Assembly: GCA_964030785.1 (NCBI GenBank) | Contig: OZ034968.1 | Span: forward strand, 63,834,899-63,898,898 | Source of the DNA: Siderastrea siderea | Lineage: Eukaryota > Cnidaria > Anthozoa > Scleractinia > Rhizangiidae | Length of the DNA stretch: 64,000 bases | Direction of reading: 5' to 3' | Part shown: positions 1-11,300 of the stretch, piece by piece | Layout of the letters: each line of letters begins with the position of its first letter | Position numbering within the stretch: the stretch's first letter is position 1 | Position numbers and translations under genes: made by a program | The notes under the pieces: model-generated | The model's input: the letters and a program-made list of their open reading frames with translations, nothing else | Told to the model about the DNA's origin: nothing | Database searches by the model: none

Positions 1-886
1 CGTTACAGTTGTATTCCATTCAAACACACTTCTCATTCTTGTCATGTAGGAGCAAGCCATAGTATGACGCACGTACGCTTTGCGGACCTATCGCTAACGA
101 TTCGCACCACCCTTCGCAACTACCCAAAAGTGGTTGTTTGCGTCAATGGTAATATTGAACCACAAGTATCAGAGACAGTAAAACAGGTAAAATAACAATA
201 AAGAACATACTAAATGGTCGAGGCGGAGTGGTATAAATATCAGTGAATGGATGTTGTCAAAACTTTCAATGTGTTTTCGCAAAGGAATGCTGTAGAAAGA
301 AAGCTATTAAAACCTTGATCAGTTTTCTCGGGCGATCATATAGCCTGTTCTGATTTTGAAAAGGCTAGAAAAGAAATAGCTAAGTGCGAACTAGTCATTA
401 AAATTAAACAAAGCTTTTGTTATAACTCAGTTTATTAACAATTTCACACAGTTCTAAGCTTTGCCAGAAAACGGCTCTCATTTAAAAATATTACTAGAAT
501 ATATTCGCTTTACAAAATGTGATTTAAGAATACATTAGTTGAATTAAAATTAACTATATTCCTTTAAAAATGTAAAACAAGTGCAATTAAGCTTAATGTA
601 TAATTAAGTCTTCTCGGCGTAGCAGAGTTCTAAACACATGACTTTGATGTTGGTTTGCCTAGGTATTTCCTGGAATCATTACCCAATAAAATACAAAACT
701 ACAACGTTTTCTTCCCGTTCTAACGAAACAGATAGATTAAACGTCATATTTGGAGCAAACACAACGCGCTCAAACAGAATAATAGGGTATTAAGGAAAAG
801 CAGGAAAAAACAAGCTCAAAATTACATTATTAAGATACAATGTAGTTCTTTGGCACGTGAGATATGGGCAGTAATGCATCAGTCAT
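1..886. other. AT-rich intergenic DNA, nothing recognised
   Basis: No open frame with gene-like composition, no RNA gene and no clear repeat structure is visible on either strand. Confidence 0.5.
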
Positions 887-1356
887 TTCCAGCAGTGCCC
901 ATCCCCCCCCCCCCCGGGCCGACCCCGGGCATTAGAATTTTTTTAAAACAAAGCGGCAAATTCCCCACGGCGGGGACAAACGAGCTGTTCAAATGCCCCG
1001 TGGTACAGGGAAAAAAATAAGTTGATTTCTTAGTTTTTGGGCATACCTTCATACTAATCAAATCTAAATCAGGCCAAACTAAGTCTCAAATAAGTCTTTA
1101 GTTAGTTCTCTGTATTTCTTCAACGATCAGTCGTACTGTGGATCTACCATCTCATTTTGTCTTCTCAGACAAAATTAATCACAAATTTATCGTCCTTGCC
1201 CGATGAACTTATCACTGAAAGGAAGTGGCAGTGCTGTGACGTGAAAATCACGAAACTGTCAAATGCCCCAGGGTAGACTAATGCCCAGCCCCCGGGATGG
1301 ACAATAAGGAAAAATGCCCCACTAATGCCCGGGGGGGGGGATGGGCACTGCTGGAA
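887..1356. mobile_element. Fold-back MITE-like element with C/G-run termini
   Basis: The left end reads TTCCAGCAGTGCCCAT followed by 13 C; the right end is its reverse complement, with 10 or more G followed by ATGGGCACTGCTGGAA. Similarity between the arms continues inward (GGGCATTAG, then GGGGCATTTGACAG-like words), giving imperfect inverted repeats of about 40 bp or more around a 470-bp element. It has no coding capacity; the two ORFs of 60 and 79 codons here are translations of the arms. No convincing target duplication is visible. It looks like a non-autonomous DNA transposon or fold-back repeat; the family is not identified. Confidence 0.65.
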
Positions 1357-2406
1357 TTGTTTTCCTTTGTCATAGCACTGCTTATTAAGGATTATTTTTC
1401 TCACTTACTTTGTCCAACTTTCTACTTTTCCCTCCATGGGTGCTTTCTGCTCTGCTGTCCATAAGCCATTCCCAGCACGGAGTTAGTTAAGAAAAGTTGT
1501 TCACCCGAAAATTAGGTCAAAATATTTGTCAAACAAAATTTGTTCAATTATTTGCCAATGAAAATGTCATACAAAATTGATCTGACATGCATGGGACTTA
1601 CGACAGGGAGGAGTGCTGTATCATGACTCAGAAACTAACTGATCAGAGAAGACTACCACTACCTGATCAACTGTACATTGAATGTTTTAGGATTGAAGCA
1701 AACCATTCATTATGAACTGTTAAGTCGGTGAAGTATGATCATCTGGGTGAGAATAGCCCTGAGAACGACTGTTTGTGGTGACAATGACTGACGTTTCAAC
1801 AACCTGAGCGGAAGTCATCATCAGAGTGACTCTGATGACTATTGTCTCTGAATGACTCTTGACTCTGATGATGACTAACAGTTCTCCTCAGGACTACACT
1901 GATCTGGACGATCATACTTTACTGACTTATGATATGACTCCTGGGTTCAAAACATTAATTTTACAGTGTAACTGTTAAGTACATATCCTGCTTGGTAATG
2001 GAAACTGTTACCTAGCCAACAATCACTGCTGGTTAGTATTTATGCATTTTTTCATGTTTTTTTTTTTAATCTTGTGACTAACTGATAATCTCAGTAAATT
2101 TCCAAAACTGCTTCGAAAAGAATCTGACTAGTCAAAATCTTATGGCACACTGTGCTATTTTTCACTAAAATACAAACATAACACATGTAAGTGTAAGTAT
2201 GTTGACAAGAAACAAAGTCCCAGAAAGAAAATGTGAATGCAACCACGCAACGGCTAGTATGTAATACTGTACATAGCCATACCCACACAAAATATTCCAT
2301 CATACAATTGAGAGAAATCTCAAAAATAAATGTTGTTAGCTGCCAGTTATTTGTTCCTTGAGTAATCCCCCCCCCCACCCACCCACCACTGTTACCACAT
2401 TGTACA
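1357..2406. other. Region downstream of the KLHL gene; simple repeats only
   Basis: This holds the presumed KLHL 3' UTR on the minus strand. At 1790-1880 the words GTCATCATCAGAGT and GACTCTGATGATGAC recur in inverted orientation next to ACGTTTCAACAACCTGAG, which looks like a dispersed-repeat fragment. There is a C-rich tract near 2370. No gene is seen. Confidence 0.4.
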
Positions 2407-5116
2407 TTATACAACAGTGGCTCCAAAGTGCACTCTTGGAATTGACATACCACACACATAACTCCACTGGTTAACTGCAGGGTCAAACACCTCTACGCTT
2501 GACAAAAACTGGCCATTAAAGCCCCCCATGGCAAAGACTCTTCCTTTCATTACTGCAACACTTGCCGCAGAACGTTTTTCGTTAAGGGGAGAAACTGGAG
2601 TGAAAGAATTTGTCTGTGGATCATAAACGTCAACATCACGAAGATAGTTGTTTCCATCAAAGCCTCCAATGACGTAAAGAAGGCCATCAAGTGTTGCCAC
2701 ACCAGCTACAGATCTGGGTTTATCTGTCAAAAATCAATCAATCAATCAAGATCATGACATGATCCAGAGACCAGGCATGCGTTCGTCGAAAGCCCCGAAA
2801 ATTTTTGTGTCGATTTTGGGCACAATAATTTACACTGTGTCTTCTGAACAAAAACGTTTCTAAGCTAGAGACAACTTTTAAGATGTGAAGAGTGTAAAAA
2901 AATAACAGCTTTGTAGAATGAGCTCTTCACATTTTTGACAATGCCTCTTCGGGGCTGAAAACTTGTCGGGGCTTTCGAGAAATGCACCGCAGGCCTTGAA
3001 CCACACTTTTCACAGACCCTCCCATCTCCCAGTCAAAGATTCCTACTGAATGTGCAATGTGCGTAACACTTCACCAAGCATGCCTGCACCAGCTACAATT
3101 TGGAAGATATTGCTGTCTTGCATTTTTTCCTCCATAATTTGATACAATTGACTTACCTTCGCCATCTCTTGATCTAGTGCCATGTCGTCTTTTTTATGAG
3201 ATATCAGTGGTTGTTTTTGGGTTCCAATACACTTCTAGTCTCCTACGCAGGCCTTTTGGGGGAGGGGCATTGCATGATGAGCAAAAAACGGCTCCATTGG
3301 AGACTAAGACAGTTCATTACCAAACAAATGAAGACACAATCTACAGTAGAACCTGCTATCTTAACTCTTTAAGCCCTGATATAAAAATGTATATTCTCCT
3401 TGCTGTTCTCCATACATTTCTTATGAATCTAGTAAGGAGAATTTGTCTAAATATCAAGACATCTTGTCCTTGGGGATCACTTTCTTCATTCTCATCACTT
3501 GAATGTTTGAACCAGTCTCGATTATGTAAAGAGAAATTCCATTTTTGTCACTGTTAGAGCTTAAAGGGTTAAACTCTAGTTATCTCAAATCCCCCACTGT
3601 CTTGAACTGAAATTCATCTCCCTATTGGCTATCTCAAACTTCCCATCTCTCGACCAATTTTTTGTTTCCCCTGGGTGTTCAGGATAGCGAGAGCTTACTG
3701 TTATTCAAAGAAATGTAAAAAAAAAAAGTAAACAAGATAAATGGGCCTACCCATTGAAGCCACATAACTCCATTCATTTGTCTGAGGATCATAACATTCC
3801 ACAGTATTCAGTCTCAAAATACCATCATGACCTCCTACAGCATACAGCAATCCACCAAGGGCTCCCACTGCTAAATACATCCTTGGACTTAACATGGGGG
3901 ACACAAATGTCCACTGATTTTCATATGGGTCAAAACGTTCAACACTTTTGAGCCGACGCTGATTGTTTGAGCCTCCTAAAGCATAGACTGTACCACCAAG
4001 GCAAGTTGCACCGAAATATTTTCTAGGGACAAGCATTGGGGCTCTAATTGTCCACACATTTTCTTCAGGGTCATAAGTTTCAACAGTACTCAAGTATTTC
4101 TCACTTTCAAATCCTCCCAGACAGTAGATCTGTCCATGAAGTTGAGTAACTGCCACACCATAACGAAATGTAGGCATGTCTTCAATAGGCAACCATTCAT
4201 CTGTGTACAAATTGTACCTTTCTCCTGATGCCACTGGGCTACCAAGATGGAGGCCACCAATGGCAACCAGGATATCGCCAAATCCTGAAGGGATGCGCGG
4301 GCACATCCTTGTTGCTAAAGAGCGTTTACGCTTTTCAGATGTGGGAGATGATGCGTAAGTGACAGCTTCTTCTAGCATCTGCTTGCATTCAGGATCATTT
4401 GACAGCCACTCATTGCTGACAACTTGCGAGTTCAGAAAAGAAGGCGATAGCACCGGAAGTCGGACGCAGCTAAGCACTTCCGCCGAATACTTCAAGCGAT
4501 CCGCAGATTCTGAGATCCAATCCATCGCTGCGCTATAGACATCTTCCTCTGATCGAACGCAAACATTCTCGTCCAACAACAGCTGTTTGACAGCGTCTAA
4601 AGGGAGATTCTTAAACTCGTCACATTTAATAACTTGCGTGAAATGTTTCACTGCGTATTTACGAGCTTCGCTCCACAGCTCCTCGCAAGAGAAGCCGCCA
4701 GCGACGGCTGCAATACCGAGGCAGTTCGACGGATGAAGCTGCTCTTTGAGAAACTGACAACAGACATTCTTAATCTCTTTCATCTGAAACAGATCTGATG
4801 CACTTAGAATGTCGTCCACGTTGGTTTCATTCACGTCTATTGAGGAGCTATAAATAAATCGAACGATGCATCGCAGTGATTCACCAGTTACGCCCTTTAA
4901 AGTGATGGTTTCGTTCCTGCTTTCTCTTAGCTTCCCCGTGAACATGGCCCTGAAATAAGGACTGCCGACGGACAACACGTTGCGATGTGCTGAAATTGAA
5001 AGTCCATCTTCTGTTTGTAGCGTTACATCACAAAGCTCTTCGAGATCCAATAGAGATTCCAATCCTTTCAGAACGATAGCGGGATTGTTGCTTGATAAAT
5101 ACCGAAAAGAAGACAT
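2407..5116 (-). CDS. Kelch-like BTB-BACK-kelch protein (KLHL family)
   Basis: Likely substrate adaptor of a Cullin-3 ubiquitin ligase (known for the family; inferred here). Two exons: 5116-3751 and 2723-2407. Donor G|GTAGGC and acceptor TTTTGACAG join in phase 1 to make Asp456, giving a 560-residue protein, normal for KLHL proteins. BTB domain about residues 20-125 (CDVTLQ, SAHRNVLS, YFRAMF), BACK about 130-240, then six kelch blades from about 280 to the C-terminus, each with a GG pair (IGG 287, LGG 334, LGG 381, VGG 428, then IGG and MGG in exon 2). The start chosen is the MSSFRYL methionine; an in-frame ATG 54 bp upstream (5170) would add 18 residues. The 1,027-bp intron carries three transposon relics. 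It is transcribed divergently from the methyltransferase gene. The exact KLHL orthologue cannot be named from sequence reading alone. Confidence 0.93.
2779..2985. mobile_element. Fold-back element in the KLHL intron
   Basis: The outer arms read TCGAAAGCCCCGA on the left and its reverse complement TCGGGGCTTTCGA on the right. An inner stem pairs ATGTGAAGAG with CTCTTCACAT. About 207 bp, no coding capacity. Probably a MITE. Confidence 0.6.
3344..3700. mobile_element. Pogo/Tigger-like MITE in the KLHL intron
   Basis: The left end CAGTAGAACCTGCTATC and the reverse complement of the right end CAGTAAGCTCTCGCTATC share the CAGT..AACC..TATC pattern typical of pogo/Tigger terminal repeats. TA precedes the left end but not clearly the right. 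The element is interrupted by the TTAA-flanked element at 3361-3572. Assignment rests on the ends only. Confidence 0.5.
3361..3572. mobile_element. piggyBac-like MITE with TTAA target sites, nested
   Basis: It is bounded by TTAA on both sides (3361-3364 and 3569-3572). The ends are CTCTTTAAGC on the left and the inverted CCCTTTAAGC on the right, matching the TTAA-CCCTTT style of piggyBac elements. A related partial copy lies at 30596-30758. The 126-codon ORF at 3177-3557 overlaps it and is not considered a gene. Confidence 0.6.
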
Positions 5117-5385
5117 GATCAAGCTTTTGAATTGAACACAGGCGTGTTGTCGAATCCAGTAAGATATCAATATTGTGCGAGTTAATTATTTTCCAATTAA
5201 AAAATCACAAAGACCATTTGTCACTAAGGATCTGGAGCGAGAAGGAAAGTACGCTTGTCAAGAGTTATTTTGCCGCTGACAAGCAATCACATAAGAACAA
5301 TGTTTTTTGCCCAGGAAATTTACTTTCACGTGTAGCTCTCTAAGTTCAGCAGTCGAAGACTATCTCAAGCAACTATCTTGTAAAG
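5117..5385. promoter_or_regulatory. Divergent promoter between KLHL and methyltransferase genes
   Basis: Only 269 bp separate the two start codons, which point away from each other, so both 5' UTRs and core promoters must fit here. A perfect E-box CACGTG lies at 5327-5332, 54 bp before the methyltransferase ATG. No TATA box is obvious near either start. Co-regulation is inferred from spacing alone. Confidence 0.6.
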
Positions 5386-8300
5386 ATGCCTTCCCAAAGC
5401 GACGAGTTCCAACAATTTCTCGATCAAAATCAGTATTCCAATAACAGCATTCTGCGCTATGAGAAGATCTTTGGACGCGGCTTTGTCAGCACCGGTGGCC
5501 TCGAAACAACCGAGGTAAGCTGTCCTGTTTTGGACTGTGTGATTTCTAGCCTGCTGTGCAGTATTTTTACTGGGGTTGCTTCCATTTCCTTGGCTTTAAT
5601 TTTTTTGTATGTGCTGAGATCACGCTGTTTTTGAACCCTCGCAAGGTCTTTTTTTCTTTTTTTGTATTTTGTACATCATTTGGTTTTCGTGAAAGCTATC
5701 TTGAAGCTCATTTTTTTTTTCAGATTTTTTGCCGGCCGGTGTGAGCTCCGCGATTAGGACTTAAGCTGAAATAATTGCATTTTTCTTCTTTAACAGATCT
5801 GTTAATTTCGATCTGAAAACAGATGCAAAAATACAAAATATAGTTATAGATAATGAGCTGCACACTGAAAAATCTGTGGCATTTATACCTATAGCTTATA
5901 GATGAGATCGAAGTCTAAATTCTCAACTGCGTACATTGCATAATAAATCTTCGTCTGTTTTTATAGTTGTTATTCTCTCGTTATTTTTTTTTTCATTTGA
6001 TACCTGTAGTTGAGAGAACCTATTCAGTTCAATCTGGAAAATAAAATTTCCGAATTTTTTTTTTAAGTTTTGATCTTGTGCAAGAATTACCTTTCCAGGG
6101 ATTGCACAAGTGTAATTTCACATTCTTCCGTATGTCCCATGTGTAGGTGAACCGTCTGGATTATTTTGCGGCATAGATAGTTATTTTCTTATTCGTTCTT
6201 TAGGAAATTGTTGCAATGCTTAGTCTAAAACCTGGACAAAAAGTGCTTGATGTTGGTTGTGGAATTGGAGGATCTGGGTTTTACATGGTGAAGGTATGTA
6301 AGAGTAGCCAGTGTCTTGTGCAATTTTAATTGGCATCCTGTGATACACTTGGTACACTTGTGGAGAGAATAGGGGGAGGAGGGAGGACAAGGCCTGGGAC
6401 CAAGGAAATAATAATGTTTTCTTAGGGGCTGTTTACATGGAGAGAGGAAGATCCTAGCACTAGGAAGATCCTAGAAGGCCGATCATCCTAGCGCCATATG
6501 TTTTGTGTAAGCAGTTTACATGCGAAATGTTGTACCTGGCCCTAGCGCTAGGATCTTCCTAGTGCTAGGATCTTCCTAGCTGAGAGATAGGAAGATCCCA
6601 GTGCTGGGAAGATCCTAGCACCATGTAAACTACCTTCGCCCAGAAGATCCTAATACTAGGGACAGAAAAACAAATATGGCGGCGGCCGGGCATTCAGCTG
6701 CTAAAGACCGACAGTTTTATTTGATTTCCAGCAACCACCCCAACCAAACTGTTTTGCATGTAAACCAAACAAAAATATGTTTCGCCTTCTAGGATCTTCC
6801 TAGTGCTAGGATCTTCCTCCCTCCAATGTAAACAGCCCTTTAACTTGCAAAGTGATCCACTCAAAACTTGGCCAGCAGTTTCCAATTCTGTTTCCAAAAA
6901 TGATTTCTGGCCAATCTGTTTTAGTTTTCAGTACCAACTTCTCACAAGAAAATAAGCAATACTTTTGTCTTTGCCTTTCTCATTCTGTATGCTGCACTTG
7001 GGGGCAAGCTGTTCAACTGCCAAACTTCACTATAAGAGTACAGGTTTAGGACAAAAGTATCACAGTTGAACCCTCACATTAGATTAATTCAATAAACTCT
7101 CTCTCCTTAAAAAAAGTACCCTTGAAACTTGGCAGGATTTGATTACTTTTACTACTTGAATAGTGTTAATAATTTTTGTTCTTTTTACTGATATTTGGGG
7201 TAGGATCATATCCAAAAGATGACAGTACCAGCTGCACTGTAGTGATTTGTATGTTTTTGAATTAATTCATAGGGTATCCAAAATAACGTTAATATTAAAA
7301 TCACAAATCTTACTTAACTGTGCAGTTCATTGTAGTTGTTAAGGTGTCTTCTGTTTTTGTTTTGTTTTTATTTTGTTACATTGTGAAATGTTAGTGACGT
7401 AAAATGTTTTGTTTGCACTTAAAAAAGTATTGCTGTCAGCAGTAATACTAGCAAAAACAAAAGAAATATTTCTATTTTACTCAGAACTTCAAAGTGGAAG
7501 TGCTAGGTGTGGACTTGTCAAAGAACATGATTGACATTGGAAAACAGCGAGCGAAGGAGTTTCAAGATGATAAGGTACATGTAAATGTCGAATTACTTGA
7601 GTGATGTACACAGTACATTATTGCCAAGTGACATTGGAGAAAACGTGCAATCAAGACTGATTTTTTTAAACTGCCATTAAGTTTGATCTGCGTTGATTAC
7701 TGTAGATTCACCTTGCATAATAACATAATATTACAATGTAATATTAATTTTTTTAGGTAGGTAGTTAGTCACGTACACACGACCCCTCAAGCATGTATTT
7801 GCTTTAAAACAGATTATTATTATTATTATTATTATTACCTTAATTTGCCATTATCTCAACATCTTGTTCTGCAAATTCAAGTCACTTTCTTGCAAATAAT
7901 TTTCTCATGATTTTGACTGTTACGGACAGAAGTTGATTACATTTTCTGTCATACAAATTAAAGCAAGTGGAATAAGGTACCAGCAAATGAAAATAGAGGT
8001 CAAAAGAAATTTCTGATAAGTACATGTTGTACACTAGTCGCTATAGATAACTGAGTGAGGGTCAAGCTATGCCAATACTGGCAAAGAGGTAGTGAGAGAG
8101 GTGGTCATGAGAGATTTTAGATCTATAGCAGGTCTGTAATTCTCTTTTTGGGTTTCCGTTGAACCTTCACCCTTCCTCGTTTTTCCAAAGATTATTTCTA
8201 GTTTGCTGGCTATGGTTCTAGGGAAATTTTGACATCCAGTGAAATTTTTCTCTTCAAGCAATTGTTGGAATTTGTATGCATTGCCAAGTGAATATTAATT

Positions 8301-11300
8301 GAGCATTTGAAAAAAAAACGTGTGGAAACTGCTTTTAAACTTGTCAGTTTGATACATATTTTACAGTCAACACACTTCACGCATGAATGATCATGGAGTG
8401 AAGAGTGCATTCTTCACGTGCACATTCCTTTCTTTAATTAGATAAACATATTCTTGTAGATAGATTGAAAGATAACGATTTTTTTTCGATGAACGAAATC
8501 GATTCTTCAAAAGTTCACGCGTAACATCAGAAATCATCTAAGTGCTAATCAATTACTTCAGGGATGTCATCTGTTATCAAGGATCTTTACCTCCACAAGA
8601 AAATGGTTTAGTCATCGCGTGGACTGAATAGTGTCGGACGATTTTATGAATGGCTCCTTTTGGCACTCTCATGTTCCGTGGAATTTCTGACATCCCCAGT
8701 CCAGCATTGAAAAGGTTAACGATTTCATTCCTTGCATTAGAAGGCAAAGGTTTACCAGGATCGTAAAAGCCCCCAAGTGAATTTCTTGCCATTTGGAGTT
8801 AGGAAACCTAAACTTTCATGTTCCGAATAACTATTACGATGTTACAAAAAAAAAATTTGAAATAACTAAATTAGTGTTTCGAATATAGAATCCAAGTTTC
8901 AAAGAATCGCTAAATTTTTCAAAGAATAAAATCGAAGAATGAACTAATCGACGAATATTTGAAGCTGAGCGTTCATGCGTGAAGCGCGTTGACTGTAATA
9001 ATAACAATAATGATATTATTATTATTATACAAGATAGCCCCAGCAGTTTTAAAACACTGGGGGTCATAGGGGGTCCTGTAACTGAATTAATGATTTTTTT
9101 TCAAAACTGGAACTTTTGTTCTGACAATCTTTTTGTTTTCTTCCATCCAGGTTGAGTTCGTTGTTGCTGATATAACAACTGCTGACTACCCACCGGAATC
9201 ATTTGATGTTGTTTATAGTAGAGACACCATTCTACACATCAAGGACAAGAAAACTCTTTTTGCAAACTTCCTTGTAAGCTAAATTATTTTCTATTTTGTT
9301 GGAAATTCTTATTCATTATTATTATACAATAGCATACATAAGACCAGTATTCTAATGCCTGTTTTATTGAGCACAGTTTTATTTTAAGCTTTTAATGTTC
9401 ATTAATATGTTAACTAATGTTAATTAAGTCTTGGGTGGAGGAATGGGGAATCAAAATTAGATTTTGTGAGGGTAATTTTCCGAAATTCTGGGAAATGAAA
9501 TTATACCCTCAGTGGTACCCAACCAAAGATTTTCAACTCCTCCAACTGTAAAAGAACTGTGACAATCAATATAGATTGCCTAAAATTAGTTGAAGTCTGC
9601 TGAAGATCCTCACTTAAGCCAAATGGGGCCAAAAAGCTTTGCAGGATAAGTGTTCCAGGTATTTATTGTATAAATTAATGTTTTGGGTATTCGTAATCAC
9701 ATTTTAAACAAAAATTGGCAGGTTGGGGTGTCAATAAAGCTCATTTTGTAGAGGGCAGCATTGTGTAGTTCCATACGTCCCCCCCCCCCCCGCCACAGAA
9801 GAATGTATGAGGCTAAATTGGAATTTCCAATGGGGTGTGGGGGGGGGGTCATAGGGCAAATCCCTTCTGTAGGGGGGTGTGGGGTATGAATATTTTCTGG
9901 ATCTACACATTTTTATATTGTATACAGAATTTGTTGAAGAATTGAACTGAAGGCCTCTTGTGTGGGTAAGACGTACGTGTAAATGTAACCTCAAAGGGAG
10001 GGAAAATGTTTCCAGTTAAAAAGAGTGTCAAAGGATAATGCAATTTGATCTTCATTTAGCTAGTACAAGTAATGACCTTCTTAGAAATTTATTCTTTGTA
10101 GAAATACCTACTAAAGTTATATATTGGGTACATATTTTTTTTGTCTTACACCCACTGAGACTGACACATGCATTGTGTGATCTTGAGCATTCTAATCACA
10201 TGCAGCTCCCTCAAACTGGACAAAGATTTTAACACACACTGCAAAACCCCTTTATGAATTCATTTAATTATTTAGTCCTAACCAGTATAATTATTTTGTT
10301 AGAAATGGTTAAAGCCAGGAGGTGAACTTCTTATATCAGATTACTGCAGAGGCCCAGGTGAGCTGTCTGACAAGATGAAGGCCTATGTCGCCAAACGACA
10401 GTACAACCTTCTCACTCCAAAAGACTATGGCAAGGTTTGGAATCTTAAAATGTCCTTTAATTGTGAATTAATCGTATTACTTTATTCCATATTATAATAG
10501 TGATAATAAAGTGGAAATTGGACATGCAATCAACTTTATTCCCTTATTTCGGTTGTGTTGAATGTGTTCTTATTGAATTACCTGCAAGTCTAATGTAATG
10601 ATACAGTGCATGCATGTAATGAAATGTTGACTTAGATGTGAATTCTGGTTTTTTTTAATACATGATAATTATATTTGAATAAGGTTCTGTCAGGATTAGT
10701 GAATACAGCATCTAATAAACCATTACATTGTATCTCATCAGATTGTCATATTTTGTAAGCCAGTCTCATATTTTAATCATTGACTGAGATGCAAGACAGA
10801 TACAGTCGCCACGCGCAAGCATTTCAGTTTGAATATTTGAAGCTTCTTTTGTGCTTTGAATTACATTCCAAGAAAATAGAATGCACTGTATAAAAGAGAC
10901 CTTTTTAGTTACCAACTGAAGTTAGTGGAATGGTACCTATGGGTAAATCTTTTTTCTCTTGAAATCTCTCTACAGCTTCTTGAGGAAGTAGGTTTTATTG
11001 ACGTGAAGGCAATTGATAACACCAAGAGATTTATTGAAGTTCTCAAATCAGAAAGACAGAGATTTGAAACGGAAAAGAGCACCTTCTTGAAGGTATGACA
11101 TAACCATAAATCTAAGTAAATAACGTGCTTACAATTTTTTAGTTTCAGGACACTAAATTTTTGATGTAAGTCACTTTCCAAATTTGCAGTAAACACAAAA
11201 AACACAAACACACACACACACACAAAAAAAAGCCTGGGAGGGGGGGTTTAAACCCGGCCGTCATACCTCACCCGGACCTCTAGGGTTAAAAAAATATTAG

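Noticed and set aside
2091..2486. 131-codon minus-strand ORF
   Set aside because: It overlaps the last KLHL exon in another frame and extends into AT-rich 3' sequence; Cys/Trp/Phe-rich translation typical of non-coding DNA.
3177..3557. 126-codon ORF in the KLHL intron
   Set aside because: It lies mostly within the nested MITEs and is antisense to the gene, with no coding character.
5386..5634. Unspliced 82-codon reading of PMT exon 1
   Set aside because: The frame continues into intron 1; the GAG|GTAAGC donor at 5514 and the methyltransferase continuation at 6204 show the true structure.
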